Source: Acidobacteriota bacterium
Lineage (GTDB): Bacteria; Acidobacteriota; Blastocatellia; Pyrinomonadales; Pyrinomonadaceae
Direction: 5' to 3'
NCBI GenBank assembly: GCA_019639115.1
Contig: JAHBSM010000005.1
Coordinates: 1 to 64,000 of the forward strand
DNA: 64,000 nt
A program made the translations under genes and the position numbers. Below the pieces are notes generated by a model. The model searched no databases. It was not told the origin of the DNA and saw only the letters and a list, made by a program, of their open reading frames with translations. This document shows, piece after piece, positions 36,663 to 45,227 of this stretch; position 1 is the stretch's first letter, and each line of letters begins with the position of its first letter.

Positions 36663-39600
36663 ATGCCGCTAGACAACGCCCCGGGCCGTGACTTTGTCCA
36701 CCTTCATTTACACTCCGATTATAGCCTTTTGCAGAGCACAGTCCAATTAGAGCCCTTGGCGGCGAAGCTCCAGGACCTAGAGATGAAGGCTTGCGCCATC
36801 ACCGATCTTGGCAATATGTACGGGGCGATCTCGTTTTACAACAAGCTCAGATCGGTCGGCATAAAGCCCTTGATCGGATACGAAGGCTTCGTTGCCACCG
36901 GTAGCCGATTTGATACTAATTCTGTAGTTCCGGCGGGAGAGAGACCATATTATAATCTTGTACTTCTGGCTACTAACTTAAGAGGTTACTTTAATTTGGT
37001 CGATATGGCTTCGCGGGCCTTCACCGAAGGGAATTTTCACAGGCCGAGGATCGATCTTGAACTTCTTGGAGAAAGGAATGAAGGAATTGTCGTATTGACC
37101 GGCGGACGGTCGGGAGCGGTCGGGCATCATTTGTCAAATGGTAACACGGCGGCTGCCGAGCGTTACGCAGTCGAACTCAAGGAGATCTTTGGTCATGATC
37201 GATTGTTTCTCGAGATACAAGACACCTCAGACGGTCAAGGTCTGGTGGAGAAGACGTCCGAACTAGGGAAAAAGCTCGAGATACCTCTGGTCGCTACGAA
37301 CGACGTCTATTATCTTGAAAAGGACGACGCTCTTGCACGCGAGATCCTTGTGGCACTCGGGGAGTCTAGAACCATTCCTTCGGCTAGCGGCCCTGCAGGC
37401 GGCAGTCGGCGCTATCTGCGTTCCGCAGAGGAAATGTGGGAGATCTTCGGTAGCGAATATCCAGACGCGTTGAAAAATACGCTCCGGATCGCAGAGATGT
37501 GCGACCTTGAGATCCCGCAAGGACGGGAGGCAATGCAGCTTCCGAGCTTCCCGATCCCCTCTGCCTTTGGGACGCTGAATGAGGCTGAGTACTTCGAGTT
37601 CGTCACCCGCGAAGGGTTTAAGGATCGCTTGGCCGCCGATTGGGAACCGTTGATGGCGTCAGGGTCTCTGAAGCATACGATCGAAGAGTACGAAACCAGG
37701 CTTAATACGGAGATGGAGACCATCAAACGGATGGGATTCCCCGGGTATTTTCTGATCGTTTGGGATTTCATCCGATACGCCCGAGAGAACGGAATTCCGG
37801 TTGGCCCCGGTCGCGGATCTGCGGCCGGGTCGCTCGTTGCCTACTGTCTTAGGATCACGGACGTAGATCCGATCCAGCACGACCTGCTTTTTGAGCGTTT
37901 CCTCAACCCCGAAAGGGTTTCGATGCCGGATATAGATATTGATTTCTGCATTCGCGGAAGAGGCAATGTGATCGACCACGTGACCGAGCTCTATGGCCGT
38001 GACTCAGTTTGTCAGATCGTGACGTTCGGGACCATGGCATCCAGGGCCGCGATCAAGGATGTCGGTCGGGTACTTGGGATGTCATTCGGTGAAGTTGAAC
38101 GGATCGCAAAGCTGATGCCGCCCCCGCGACGAGGCCGTAACATCAGCATCAAAACGGCTCTCGAAGAGGTTCCCGACCTTAAGAAAGCAATGGAAACGGA
38201 CAAGGCTGTTAGGTCCGTGATCGAACTCGCACAAAAAGTGGAAGGCTGTGCCCGGCACACATCAGTTCACGCGGCGGGCGTCGTCATCAGCCCAAAACCT
38301 TTGAATCAGCTGGTGCCGGTGGCGGTTTCGGCCAAAGACGAACTAACGAGTCAATATCCAATGGGCGATCTCGAAAAGGTCGGAATGCTCAAGATGGATT
38401 TTCTTGGCCTGACGACATTGACGATCATTGCGGATTGTCTCGCCGAGCTCAAGGCCCGAACCGGGATCGAGATCGATTGGACAAAGATCCCGACGGATGA
38501 TCCGGCTACAATGAAGCTGTTTGGCGAAGGGCGTACGGATGCGATATTTCAATTCGAATCGTCCGGAATGCAGGACATCTGTCGTCGGATGAAGCCGGAG
38601 AACCTGGAAGATCTCTCCGCGTTGAATGCTCTTTATCGCCCCGGACCGCTTGACGGCGGGATGGTAACGGATTTTGTTGAAAGACGCCGTGGACTCAAGC
38701 CCGTCGAGTATTTCCTGCCGGAACTCGAAGAATTTCTTAAGCCGACCTACGGCGTCCTCGTGTATCAGGAACAGATAATGCAGATCGCGCAAAAACTTGC
38801 CGGCTACAGTCTGGGAGACGCCGATCTAATGCGGCGGGCCATGGGCAAGAAAAAGGTCGAGGAGATGGCCGAGCATCGCGAACGATTTGTTTCAGGTGCG
38901 GTAGAGCGAGGTGTGAACAAGAACACCGCGAAGGAGATCTTCGAATTGATGGCCAAGTTCGCCGACTACGGCTTCAATAGAAGCCACAGTCTGGCTTATG
39001 CCGTGCTCGCGTTTCGCACGGGCTATTTGAAGGCCCACTTCCCTTCTTATTTTTACGCGGCGGTGCTCTCACACGAGGCCGACGACGCCGCAAAGGTCTA
39101 TAAATATTCTAACGAATTAAAACAGCTTGGCCTTACTCTGCTCCCGCCCGATATCAACGAAAGCGGACTCACATTCACTCCGCTTGAGACGTCTGTGCGA
39201 TTCGGCCTCGGCGCTATCAAAGGGCTTGGGGCCTCAAGCGTCAATGCGATGATCGAGGCCAGACGGAGCGGGCCTTTTTCGTCTATGCTGGATCTGGCCT
39301 CGCGGGTCGAAGGAGGTATCTTGAATCGTCGAGCTCTTGAGAGCCTTATCGGGGCGGGAGCTTTCGACTCCTTGATGCCGGAGAACGAGACCCCTGCGTC
39401 ATGGCGGGCTAAGTTGGCGGCTCAGATCGATACTGCGGTCCAACATGGACAGCGTGCAGCGAACGACAGGATGCGAGGGCAGACCGGACTATTTGGAACG
39501 AGCGAGGCTTCGACCCCGCCGCCGCTGCCGGATGTTCGGCCCTGGACCGAGGTCGAACTGTCGAACAACGAGAAGGCGTCGTTCGGATTCTATTTTGCGT

Positions 39601-40184
39601 CGCATCCAATTGACCAGTATGCGGATCAAATAGCAGGCACCAGGCTAAGGCCTGTCATTGATCACTCGAACGCCAAGGTTGATTCCAAGATCAAGTTAGT
39701 CGGTGTCGTGAGCGGATTCGAGGTCCGATTCAACAAAGCTGGAAAGAGATTTGCCTCATTTCGGCTTGAGGATCGTTCTGGATCGGTCAAGGTTATGGTC
39801 TGGGCCGAAGCACTTCTCGCACACCGCGACATTTTGCAAAACGATTCGGTCATCGTGGTAGAAGCAAAGGTGAGAACGAACGAGAATCAGGATCTAACGG
39901 TCGAGCTCGGCTCGGCCCGGCCGCTTGCCAGTGTCGTCGCAGAAACTGCGCCTTCGGTCACGATCTCAGTCCCGAGGCCCGGCGGTAATTTCTTTGAGGA
40001 GCTTTATTCAACGCTTGCCTCGTCGCCCGGCAGTTCAGAAGTGATCCTGGCTCTAGATGCCGACGGGGTGGAAGTGAGGCTCCGATCGGGTTCGCCAAGG
40101 GTTACGATGACGGACGCACTGCGTCGAAAAATTGAGGAAAAAGGTTGTACGGTCACTTGGCAGCAAGCTGGACGCGCTGGATAA
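36663..40184 (+). CDS. dnaE: DNA polymerase III alpha subunit
   Basis: The replicative polymerase, here 1173 residues. It starts with a PHP domain (FVHLHLHSDYSLL), then the polymerase palm with the catalytic aspartates in PDIDIDF (about 422-428), the fingers (FADYGFNRSHSLAYA), the helix-hairpin-helix region (GLGAIKGLGASSV) and an OB-fold near 1010-1090. ATG at 36663 was chosen because the E. coli protein likewise begins just before the FVHLRVHSDYS-type motif. The frame is open 69 codons upstream, but that part is antisense to miaB. accA lies 30 bases downstream in the same frame. Confidence 0.97.
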   Translation: MPLDNAPGRDFVHLHLHSDYSLLQSTVQLEPLAAKLQDLEMKACAITDLGNMYGAISFYNKLRSVGIKPLIGYEGFVATGSRFDTNSVVPAGERPYYNLVLLATNLRGYFNLVDMASRAFTEGNFHRPRIDLELLGERNEGIVVLTGGRSGAVGHHLSNGNTAAAERYAVELKEIFGHDRLFLEIQDTSDGQGLVEKTSELGKKLEIPLVATNDVYYLEKDDALAREILVALGESRTIPSASGPAGGSRRYLRSAEEMWEIFGSEYPDALKNTLRIAEMCDLEIPQGREAMQLPSFPIPSAFGTLNEAEYFEFVTREGFKDRLAADWEPLMASGSLKHTIEEYETRLNTEMETIKRMGFPGYFLIVWDFIRYARENGIPVGPGRGSAAGSLVAYCLRITDVDPIQHDLLFERFLNPERVSMPDIDIDFCIRGRGNVIDHVTELYGRDSVCQIVTFGTMASRAAIKDVGRVLGMSFGEVERIAKLMPPPRRGRNISIKTALEEVPDLKKAMETDKAVRSVIELAQKVEGCARHTSVHAAGVVISPKPLNQLVPVAVSAKDELTSQYPMGDLEKVGMLKMDFLGLTTLTIIADCLAELKARTGIEIDWTKIPTDDPATMKLFGEGRTDAIFQFESSGMQDICRRMKPENLEDLSALNALYRPGPLDGGMVTDFVERRRGLKPVEYFLPELEEFLKPTYGVLVYQEQIMQIAQKLAGYSLGDADLMRRAMGKKKVEEMAEHRERFVSGAVERGVNKNTAKEIFELMAKFADYGFNRSHSLAYAVLAFRTGYLKAHFPSYFYAAVLSHEADDAAKVYKYSNELKQLGLTLLPPDINESGLTFTPLETSVRFGLGAIKGLGASSVNAMIEARRSGPFSSMLDLASRVEGGILNRRALESLIGAGAFDSLMPENETPASWRAKLAAQIDTAVQHGQRAANDRMRGQTGLFGTSEASTPPPLPDVRPWTEVELSNNEKASFGFYFASHPIDQYADQIAGTRLRPVIDHSNAKVDSKIKLVGVVSGFEVRFNKAGKRFASFRLEDRSGSVKVMVWAEALLAHRDILQNDSVIVVEAKVRTNENQDLTVELGSARPLASVVAETAPSVTISVPRPGGNFFEELYSTLASSPGSSEVILALDADGVEVRLRSGSPRVTMTDALRRKIEEKGCTVTWQQAGRAG

Positions 40185-40214
40185 AGACCCGATATACGAA
40201 TAAACTTGACGTCT

Positions 40215-41036
40215 ATGGCAACTGCGTTCGAACGTGTACAGCTTGCACGACATCCCGAGAGACCTTACTCGGTGGACATATTCAATTCCGTATTTTCGGA
40301 AATGATCGAGATACACGGCGACCGCCGTTTTGCCGATGATCCTGCGATGGTGGCTGGTTTTGCCAGGCTGGATGACCGCGAGGTTTGCGTTATTGGCCAA
40401 CAAAAAGGCAGAGATATCAATGAACGCAGGCATCGGAACTTTGCTATGTCGAAACCCGAGGGCTATCGGAAGGCTCTGCGTGTGATGCGGCTCGCGGAGA
40501 AATTTGGGCGGCCGATAATCACATTTGTCGATACTCCCGGTGCCTATCCCGGCATCGACGCCGAAGAACGCGGCCAAGCAGAAGCGATCGCGTTCAATCT
40601 AAGGGAAATGGCGAGCATTCGGGTACCGATCATTGTTGTCGTGATCGGCGAGGGAGGCTCCGGCGGTGCTTTGGCGATCGGTATCGGCGACCGTGTTTAT
40701 ATGCTGGAGAACGCAGTTTACAGCGTAATAACACCCGAGGGCTGTGCGGCGATATTGTGGAAAGATGCCGGCCGGGCCCCCGATGCCGCGGAAGGTCTTA
40801 AGTTGACTGCGTCTGACCTGATCAAGCTGGGTGTGATCGATGAGGTTATCCCTGAACCGGAGCCCTGGAGAATACCTGAGGACGAAGATAAGGCTGCGCT
40901 CAAGGCTTACAATTCGATCGCCGACTCTCTAAAAGCAAAACTCAAGGCCGATCTTGATCGATTGACCAAGCTCAGCCCCGACAAGCTCCTGGACGCAAGG
41001 TACGACAAATTCAGAAAGATGGGTCAGTGGGTCTGA
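40215..41036 (+). CDS. accA: Acetyl-CoA carboxylase carboxyltransferase alpha subunit, short form
   Basis: AccA with AccD transfers carboxyl from biotin to acetyl-CoA for fatty acid synthesis. Signatures are VIGQQKGRDINERRHRNFAM, TFVDTPGAYPGIDAEERGQ and VIGEGGSGGALAIG. The protein is 273 residues against about 318-325 in E. coli and Bacillus. The missing part is the N-terminal helical region before ARHPERPYS. No in-frame start lies between the dnaE stop and a TTG at 40206, so the shortness is real, not a start-choice artefact. The catalytic half looks intact. Confidence 0.94.
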   Translation: MATAFERVQLARHPERPYSVDIFNSVFSEMIEIHGDRRFADDPAMVAGFARLDDREVCVIGQQKGRDINERRHRNFAMSKPEGYRKALRVMRLAEKFGRPIITFVDTPGAYPGIDAEERGQAEAIAFNLREMASIRVPIIVVVIGEGGSGGALAIGIGDRVYMLENAVYSVITPEGCAAILWKDAGRAPDAAEGLKLTASDLIKLGVIDEVIPEPEPWRIPEDEDKAALKAYNSIADSLKAKLKADLDRLTKLSPDKLLDARYDKFRKMGQWV

Positions 41037-41072
41037 CCTTGCTGCCTATCCGCGGTGATCGGTCGGGAAACT

Positions 41073-41555
41073 TCAAAATGGGATATCATCGTCGCCGGCC
41101 GGCGGGGCCGGCGGTGCAGATGATCCGGCAGTCGCGCTTTGTGAATTAGATTCACTGCTTTGGGATCTCGGAGGCCCGCTGAAGCTCTCCGCCTCATTAC
41201 GCGTATATTCGCCGGAGTCTCCATCTGCTCGTGAGCCTATGAACTGCATGTCCGTAGCGTTCACCTCCAGAGTGTACCGCTGATTGTTGTCCCTGTCGGT
41301 CCACTCCTCGACCCTTAGGCGTCCTTCGATATAGACGGGCCTGCCTTTTGAAAGGTATTTAGCAGCATTCTCCGCCATATTTCCCCAGAGAGTCACCCTG
41401 AACCAAAGCGTTATGTCCTGGAATTCGCCTGATTTATCACGCCGCCGCTCATTAGTTGCCAAGGTGAAACTGCACACCGGATTGCCCTGCGGCGTGTATC
41501 TAAGCTCCGGGTCGCGGCCAAGATTGCCCACCAGAGTTATCTTGTTGAATGACAT
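41073..41555 (-). CDS. ssb: Single-stranded DNA-binding protein
   Basis: The 160-residue protein has the OB-fold of bacterial SSB (MSFNKITLVGNLGRDPELRYT, VYIEGRLRVEEW), a disordered Ser/Pro-rich linker and the interaction tip DDDIPF that binds DNA-repair and replication partners such as RecO. It converges with accA with 36 bases between. The upstream side faces the PQQ-propeller gene. Confidence 0.97.
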   Translation of the reverse strand: MSFNKITLVGNLGRDPELRYTPQGNPVCSFTLATNERRRDKSGEFQDITLWFRVTLWGNMAENAAKYLSKGRPVYIEGRLRVEEWTDRDNNQRYTLEVNATDMQFIGSRADGDSGEYTRNEAESFSGPPRSQSSESNSQSATAGSSAPPAPPAGDDDIPF

Positions 41556-41622
41556 AGAGGAGTCCTCGAGAACGAAAGTTAAATAAAACTAAACCGATTG
41601 AGAATGCATCAATATAACATGG

Positions 41623-42768
41623 ATGCCGGCTATGATAAAATCTCGTCCCAGATACAATTCTCTGCCGATGCTTCGACGTTCCTCTCTGTTCCCGATCATT
41701 GCTTTGTTTACTGTAATAGCCTCATTTGGAGCAGGATCGCACGCTGCGTCCGATTCGCCGGCCCAGTTTGAACGCTGCTGGAGCGTTGTGGAATCTGATC
41801 GTCGTTTTACACTTGCGAGTTCAGGAAACGAACTGGTCATCGGGGCGACAGATGACGCAAAACTCGTCGCGATCGAATCGCACGAGGGGAAAAAGCTCTG
41901 GAGTACCGACCTTGGCGGCGGACTTATGTCAGGTATCGCCTCAACTGGCGACATGGTATTTGTCGTGACTGGGCCGTCGGCTTCGGGTGAGTCCGGGCCG
42001 CTGACGCTGCGAGCCGTCAAGGCGCAGACAGGCGTTCCGACATGGGTGGCTGATCTGCCGGGCGGAGGTGCGTCACGATTATTATCTCTGTCGGGAGTTG
42101 TCATTGCATCGACGGAACTCGGTGATATCTCAGCGTTCTCCGCTGTTGACGGGCGCTTGCTTTGGAGATTTAGGATGGCGAATGGAATCTCCGCCATTGC
42201 CGCAATCGACGACAGATCGTTAGTTCTTGCCTCCGGATCACGGGTCACTGTCCTCTCTCCGGCCACCGGCGAGGCTGTCGCAACTATAGAAACATCATTC
42301 ACCGAGATAGCTGTTGTCGATTCGATGTCATCAGGTGACGTGTTGGTCGGCGATAGTTCCGGGCGGCTTGCATCGCTTAGCCGAACCGACGGCAGAAGGT
42401 CATGGCAGCTCAGGCTCGGCGGTAAGGTGTCAGGATCGATCCGAATTGACGGCGGCTTGATCGTGTCGTCACACGATAATTTTGTTTACCGTATCGATGC
42501 GAGCGGCCATGTCGCCTGGAAACGTCGAATGGACGGCCGCATCGTATGCGTCGAACGCATTGGCGGCGACAATCTAGTGGTCGTTTCGCTCGATAGCCGA
42601 CGGGGCGTCCTTTTGAATCTGAGGAACGGCCGCAGCACCTCGCAGATAGAGCTGCCGACTGAGCCCGACGGTGCAAGCGTGGCGGCTATTGGCCCGGCCT
42701 CGTTCTCTGTTGCCTTAGGCGGCGAGATCGTAAGCTATGCCCCTGTCTGTGACAACAAAAGGCGATGA
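41623..42768 (+). CDS. Secreted PQQ-like beta-propeller protein
   Basis: The 381-residue protein begins with an export signal (RRSSLFPIIALFTVIASFGAGSHA) and contains repeated PQQ-type blades such as GKKLWSTDLGGGL, GRLLWRFRMANG, GRRSWQLRLGG and GHVAWKRRMDG. It resembles BamB-like or PQQ-repeat proteins, which scaffold envelope complexes; no enzymatic residues can be assigned. Starts at 41623, 41632 and 41668 are possible, and the last gives the most compact signal peptide. It is divergent from ssb and ends in a hairpin. Confidence 0.85.
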   Translation: MPAMIKSRPRYNSLPMLRRSSLFPIIALFTVIASFGAGSHAASDSPAQFERCWSVVESDRRFTLASSGNELVIGATDDAKLVAIESHEGKKLWSTDLGGGLMSGIASTGDMVFVVTGPSASGESGPLTLRAVKAQTGVPTWVADLPGGGASRLLSLSGVVIASTELGDISAFSAVDGRLLWRFRMANGISAIAAIDDRSLVLASGSRVTVLSPATGEAVATIETSFTEIAVVDSMSSGDVLVGDSSGRLASLSRTDGRRSWQLRLGGKVSGSIRIDGGLIVSSHDNFVYRIDASGHVAWKRRMDGRIVCVERIGGDNLVVVSLDSRRGVLLNLRNGRSTSQIELPTEPDGASVAAIGPASFSVALGGEIVSYAPVCDNKRR

Positions 42769-42794
42769 CAAGGAGCCTCGTCCCCGTCATCGCC
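42761..42794. terminator. Hairpin after the beta-propeller gene
   Basis: GGCGATGAC (overlapping the stop codon) pairs with GTCATCGCC 16 bases later. It sits between convergent genes. No T run follows directly, so termination strength is uncertain. Confidence 0.5.
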
Positions 42795-42829
42795 AGTTCT
42801 AATTCTCGTTTCAGGTTCTCTTTGACCCG

Positions 42830-43060
42830 CTAATGCCCGGTCGTGTGGGCATGCATCATTTCGTAGATCTCGTCCTTTATGGCGAGTTTCTTTTTCTTTA
42901 GCGTAACTTCTTCGAGTTGTTCTTCGTCAGATGGGAATGTGAGATGGGCTAATTCTGATAACCGTCGTTCGTAATCCTCGTGCTGGTGAACCAATTCGCG
43001 AAACATCGGATTCGTTTTCAGCAGTTCATCCCGCACGGGATCAGCTATTGACATGTCCAT
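42830..43060 (-). CDS. YdcH/DUF465 small helical protein
   Basis: This 76-residue protein is mostly helical, with the family features FRELVHQHEDYERRLSEL, a short loop and LKKKKLAIKDEIYEMM. DUF465 proteins form antiparallel hairpins; their role is unknown. A GAGG sits about 10 bases before the ATG and a sigma-70-like promoter lies about 80 bases upstream. It appears to be transcribed alone. Confidence 0.88.
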   Translation of the reverse strand: MDMSIADPVRDELLKTNPMFRELVHQHEDYERRLSELAHLTFPSDEEQLEEVTLKKKKLAIKDEIYEMMHAHTTGH

Positions 43061-43136
43061 GGCGTTTTGTCCTCACTTTTCAATTTCGTGAGCCCATGCC
43101 AGGCTGTAACAGTTTGGTAACGGGCTCAATTTGGAT

Positions 43137-43164
43137 GTTATACCAACACTTATGAAAGAATCAA
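43137..43164 (-). promoter_or_regulatory. Sigma-70-like promoter for the DUF465 gene
   Basis: Read on the minus strand, TTGATT and TATAAC are separated by 16 bases. They lie upstream of the DUF465 start and just beyond the rimI stop codon, giving a leader of about 70 bases. Confidence 0.5.
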
Positions 43165-43185
43165 GAAAAATCGGTTAAGAACACC

Positions 43186-43647
43186 CTAATCCATCGTTCT
43201 GAGCATAAGATAACCGTCCTCAACGGGTGCCGTGTAAAGTTTTGGACGCTTGGCAGCTATCGAGAATCCATTTCGAGAATAAAAATCGAGAGCTCTGGTA
43301 TTGCCGGCGCGTACCTCGAGCCACACCTTTTTAACGTTGGCTTCTCTGCACTTTTCAAAGAAAGCATCGATCACCTGCTGTCCGAAGCCGTGTCCCTGGA
43401 GACTTGGAATGACCGCAATATTGTAAAGTTCAGCCTCTGTCGGTTCCATTCCTCGGCTGTCAGTCAAAACGCGCCCGACGACGAATCCTCCGGGTTCCCC
43501 TTCATCGCCTTCGAGTTTGAGCATGATCGAATTGCTGAGGCGGAGTTCATCAAGAAAGTTTGAAGCCGTCCACGGGCTAAGTCCCGTGTCATCAGCTATA
43601 CGGATAAGTTCGGGGATGTCGGCCGGTGCGATCGGGCGGATCCTCAT
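43186..43647 (-). CDS. rimI: Ribosomal protein S18 alanine N-acetyltransferase
   Basis: This 153-residue GNAT enzyme would acetylate the N-terminal alanine of ribosomal protein S18. The acetyl-CoA motif is QGHGFGQQVIDAF, and VWLEVRAGNTRALDFYSRNGF is typical of RimI. It overlaps tsaB by ATGA, an arrangement common for tsaB-rimI pairs, which supports the assignment over other GNATs. Confidence 0.92.
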   Translation of the reverse strand: MRIRPIAPADIPELIRIADDTGLSPWTASNFLDELRLSNSIMLKLEGDEGEPGGFVVGRVLTDSRGMEPTEAELYNIAVIPSLQGHGFGQQVIDAFFEKCREANVKKVWLEVRAGNTRALDFYSRNGFSIAAKRPKLYTAPVEDGYLMLRTMD

Positions 43648-44309
43648 TCCGCGGACCTCGTCGATTCCTTTGAGATAAAGATCGCTGGAGAGTCATGGGG
43701 TATCCGACTATCGCCGAATGCATTGAGGAGTAGCTCCGCCGGGGTCGCTGACAAAACTGTAATTTCGCATCCAACCGAGAGATCGCCAGAGGTTTCGATC
43801 AGATCGGCGGAGAGTACGACGAATTCCCTCGACGCAGAAGAAAGATAGACCCTCAGGTCGCTAAATTCCAAGATGTGCGGATCAGATGTCGGCACGATCG
43901 ACGAGCTCGACACGTCAAAACTTTGCGAACAGACACCGCCGCGTCCCATTGGAACGAGGATCTCAGGCCGCGAAGTTAAGGAACCGGCCGCCATGGCTGC
44001 CATTAAAGGTATTTTCGCCATTTGTGCGCTGGATCCGCGACAGAGCCCAAGACCCGTAGAGAGCCCGATCCTTATTCCGGTAAAGCTCCCCGGGCCGGCT
44101 GACACGACCACATCGGTAATCGATTTTGGATCCAAGTCCGCCGACGCGAGAAGTCCCTCGATCTGAGAAAGCATGTTCTCTGCCCGATAGGAACTTTGGC
44201 CCTTTGTCGAGATGCTGGCCGTTATTTTGCCGTCGATCGAAAGCGCCGCCGATCCACCGGCAACCGCGGCGTCGATAGCCAATAGAACGCGACCGCATTT
44301 GTCAATCAT
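43644..44309 (-). CDS. tsaB: tRNA threonylcarbamoyladenosine protein TsaB
   Basis: TsaB partners TsaD in making the t6A base at tRNA position 37. The 221-residue protein has the actin-like fold markers LAIDAAVAGGSAAL, VVSAGPGSFTGIRIGLS and GLCRG. It lacks a long C-terminal part, as usual for TsaB. It overlaps rimI downstream and the nucleotidyltransferase gene upstream (both ATGA), so housekeeping t6A genes appear attached to the end of the polysaccharide/peptide region. Confidence 0.95.
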   Translation of the reverse strand: MIDKCGRVLLAIDAAVAGGSAALSIDGKITASISTKGQSSYRAENMLSQIEGLLASADLDPKSITDVVVSAGPGSFTGIRIGLSTGLGLCRGSSAQMAKIPLMAAMAAGSLTSRPEILVPMGRGGVCSQSFDVSSSSIVPTSDPHILEFSDLRVYLSSASREFVVLSADLIETSGDLSVGCEITVLSATPAELLLNAFGDSRIPHDSPAIFISKESTRSAE

Positions 44310-45166
44310 CTCCGATCATGGTTCCGCAATACGTCTGTGATCCGCCCTACCGACGGTACAACTCGACGCATCGCACTCAGAATTTGGTAATGGAACCTCA
44401 CGTTTGAATCTAAGCTTCCTTCGACGTCAATTGTAGCTTGGATCGGATTTGGCGGCACGCGCTTCCGAATCTGCTGCCATAACCTGTGTCTATCTCGGAG
44501 GATCGAATGGAGCGGCACGAGACGTACATCGCTTTCCCATTCCTTTTCCAATCGTTTCGTCATCCACAAAGGCAGGTTCCGTGCTTCGGATTCTATCGGG
44601 GTACCGGATAGATCCAGGCCGAGGTATCTTGCGGCGAGTCCGATAACACAGACGATCCATCTGCGCCTGGTGGCACTAACGACATCGAGACATCGGCTCC
44701 AATTAAATGAACTCCTGTTCGCGTCGATCAAATGATAAACGTCCCAAAGTCGATGCTTGTACTCGCCGCCGTCAGTCAACCAATGGACCGCGGCAATTCG
44801 AACGTGATCCTCAGGACACGGAGTTCTGATTTGTCGTCCCTCGATCTCGACCTCGATCGACGATGCGTAGATATCATCCCAATCAAGAGAATCAAGGTGA
44901 CGAAGTTCGCTATGGAGGTCGATCTTGAGAGACGTAAGTTCGCGATGCCCCAACGAGTCGAGTATCTGGCCGTAGGCATCATGATCTACCGCGACATCAA
45001 CATCAGAGCAATCTCGAAATATTTCGGCCGGATAATATCGTCCTAGAAAATAACCTTTTATAAACAGCAGTTCTCCAGTGAAGACGGATAGAGTGTCGTA
45101 GGCACGCGCGATCTCTACTTCTTGTCGTTTTCTGGCAAGTATGTTCCAGCGGAGGTCGTTCTTCAT
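44306..45166 (-). CDS. Nucleotidyltransferase-fold protein of the lasso-cluster (NTP_transf_5) type
   Basis: The protein resembles the uncharacterised nucleotidyltransferase family found beside HPr-kinase-like genes in lasso peptide and capsule clusters. The key motif is KGYFLGRYYP followed by RDCSDVDVAVD, giving the paired acidic residues of the fold, and later EDHVRIAAVHWLTDGG. ATG at 45166 (286 residues) was chosen because a TTG start 18 codons earlier would include an intrinsic terminator hairpin in the coding region. It probably modifies a peptide or sugar with a nucleotide (inference). It overlaps tsaB by ATGA. Confidence 0.75.
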   Translation of the reverse strand: MKNDLRWNILARKRQEVEIARAYDTLSVFTGELLFIKGYFLGRYYPAEIFRDCSDVDVAVDHDAYGQILDSLGHRELTSLKIDLHSELRHLDSLDWDDIYASSIEVEIEGRQIRTPCPEDHVRIAAVHWLTDGGEYKHRLWDVYHLIDANRSSFNWSRCLDVVSATRRRWIVCVIGLAARYLGLDLSGTPIESEARNLPLWMTKRLEKEWESDVRLVPLHSILRDRHRLWQQIRKRVPPNPIQATIDVEGSLDSNVRFHYQILSAMRRVVPSVGRITDVLRNHDRR

Positions 45167-45174
45167 CGGCAACG

Positions 45175-45194
45175 AAAAAGGGCCGCTACGGCCC
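45175..45194 (-). terminator. Intrinsic terminator after the PqqD-like gene
   Basis: On the minus strand GGGCCG, loop TAG and CGGCCC are followed by TTTTT. It lies 33 bases after the PqqD-like stop and 9 bases before the chosen nucleotidyltransferase start, so it may end or attenuate transcription of the large polysaccharide operon. Confidence 0.8.
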
Positions 45195-45227
45195 CTGATC
45201 GAATCTGCATATGCGGTCAAACGCTAT

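Noticed and set aside
41589-42302. Long antisense frame over the beta-propeller gene
   Set aside because: It is Ser/Pro/Ala-rich without domain pattern and mirrors a clearly coding gene; the same holds for the frames at 62166-62993 and 60097-60585.
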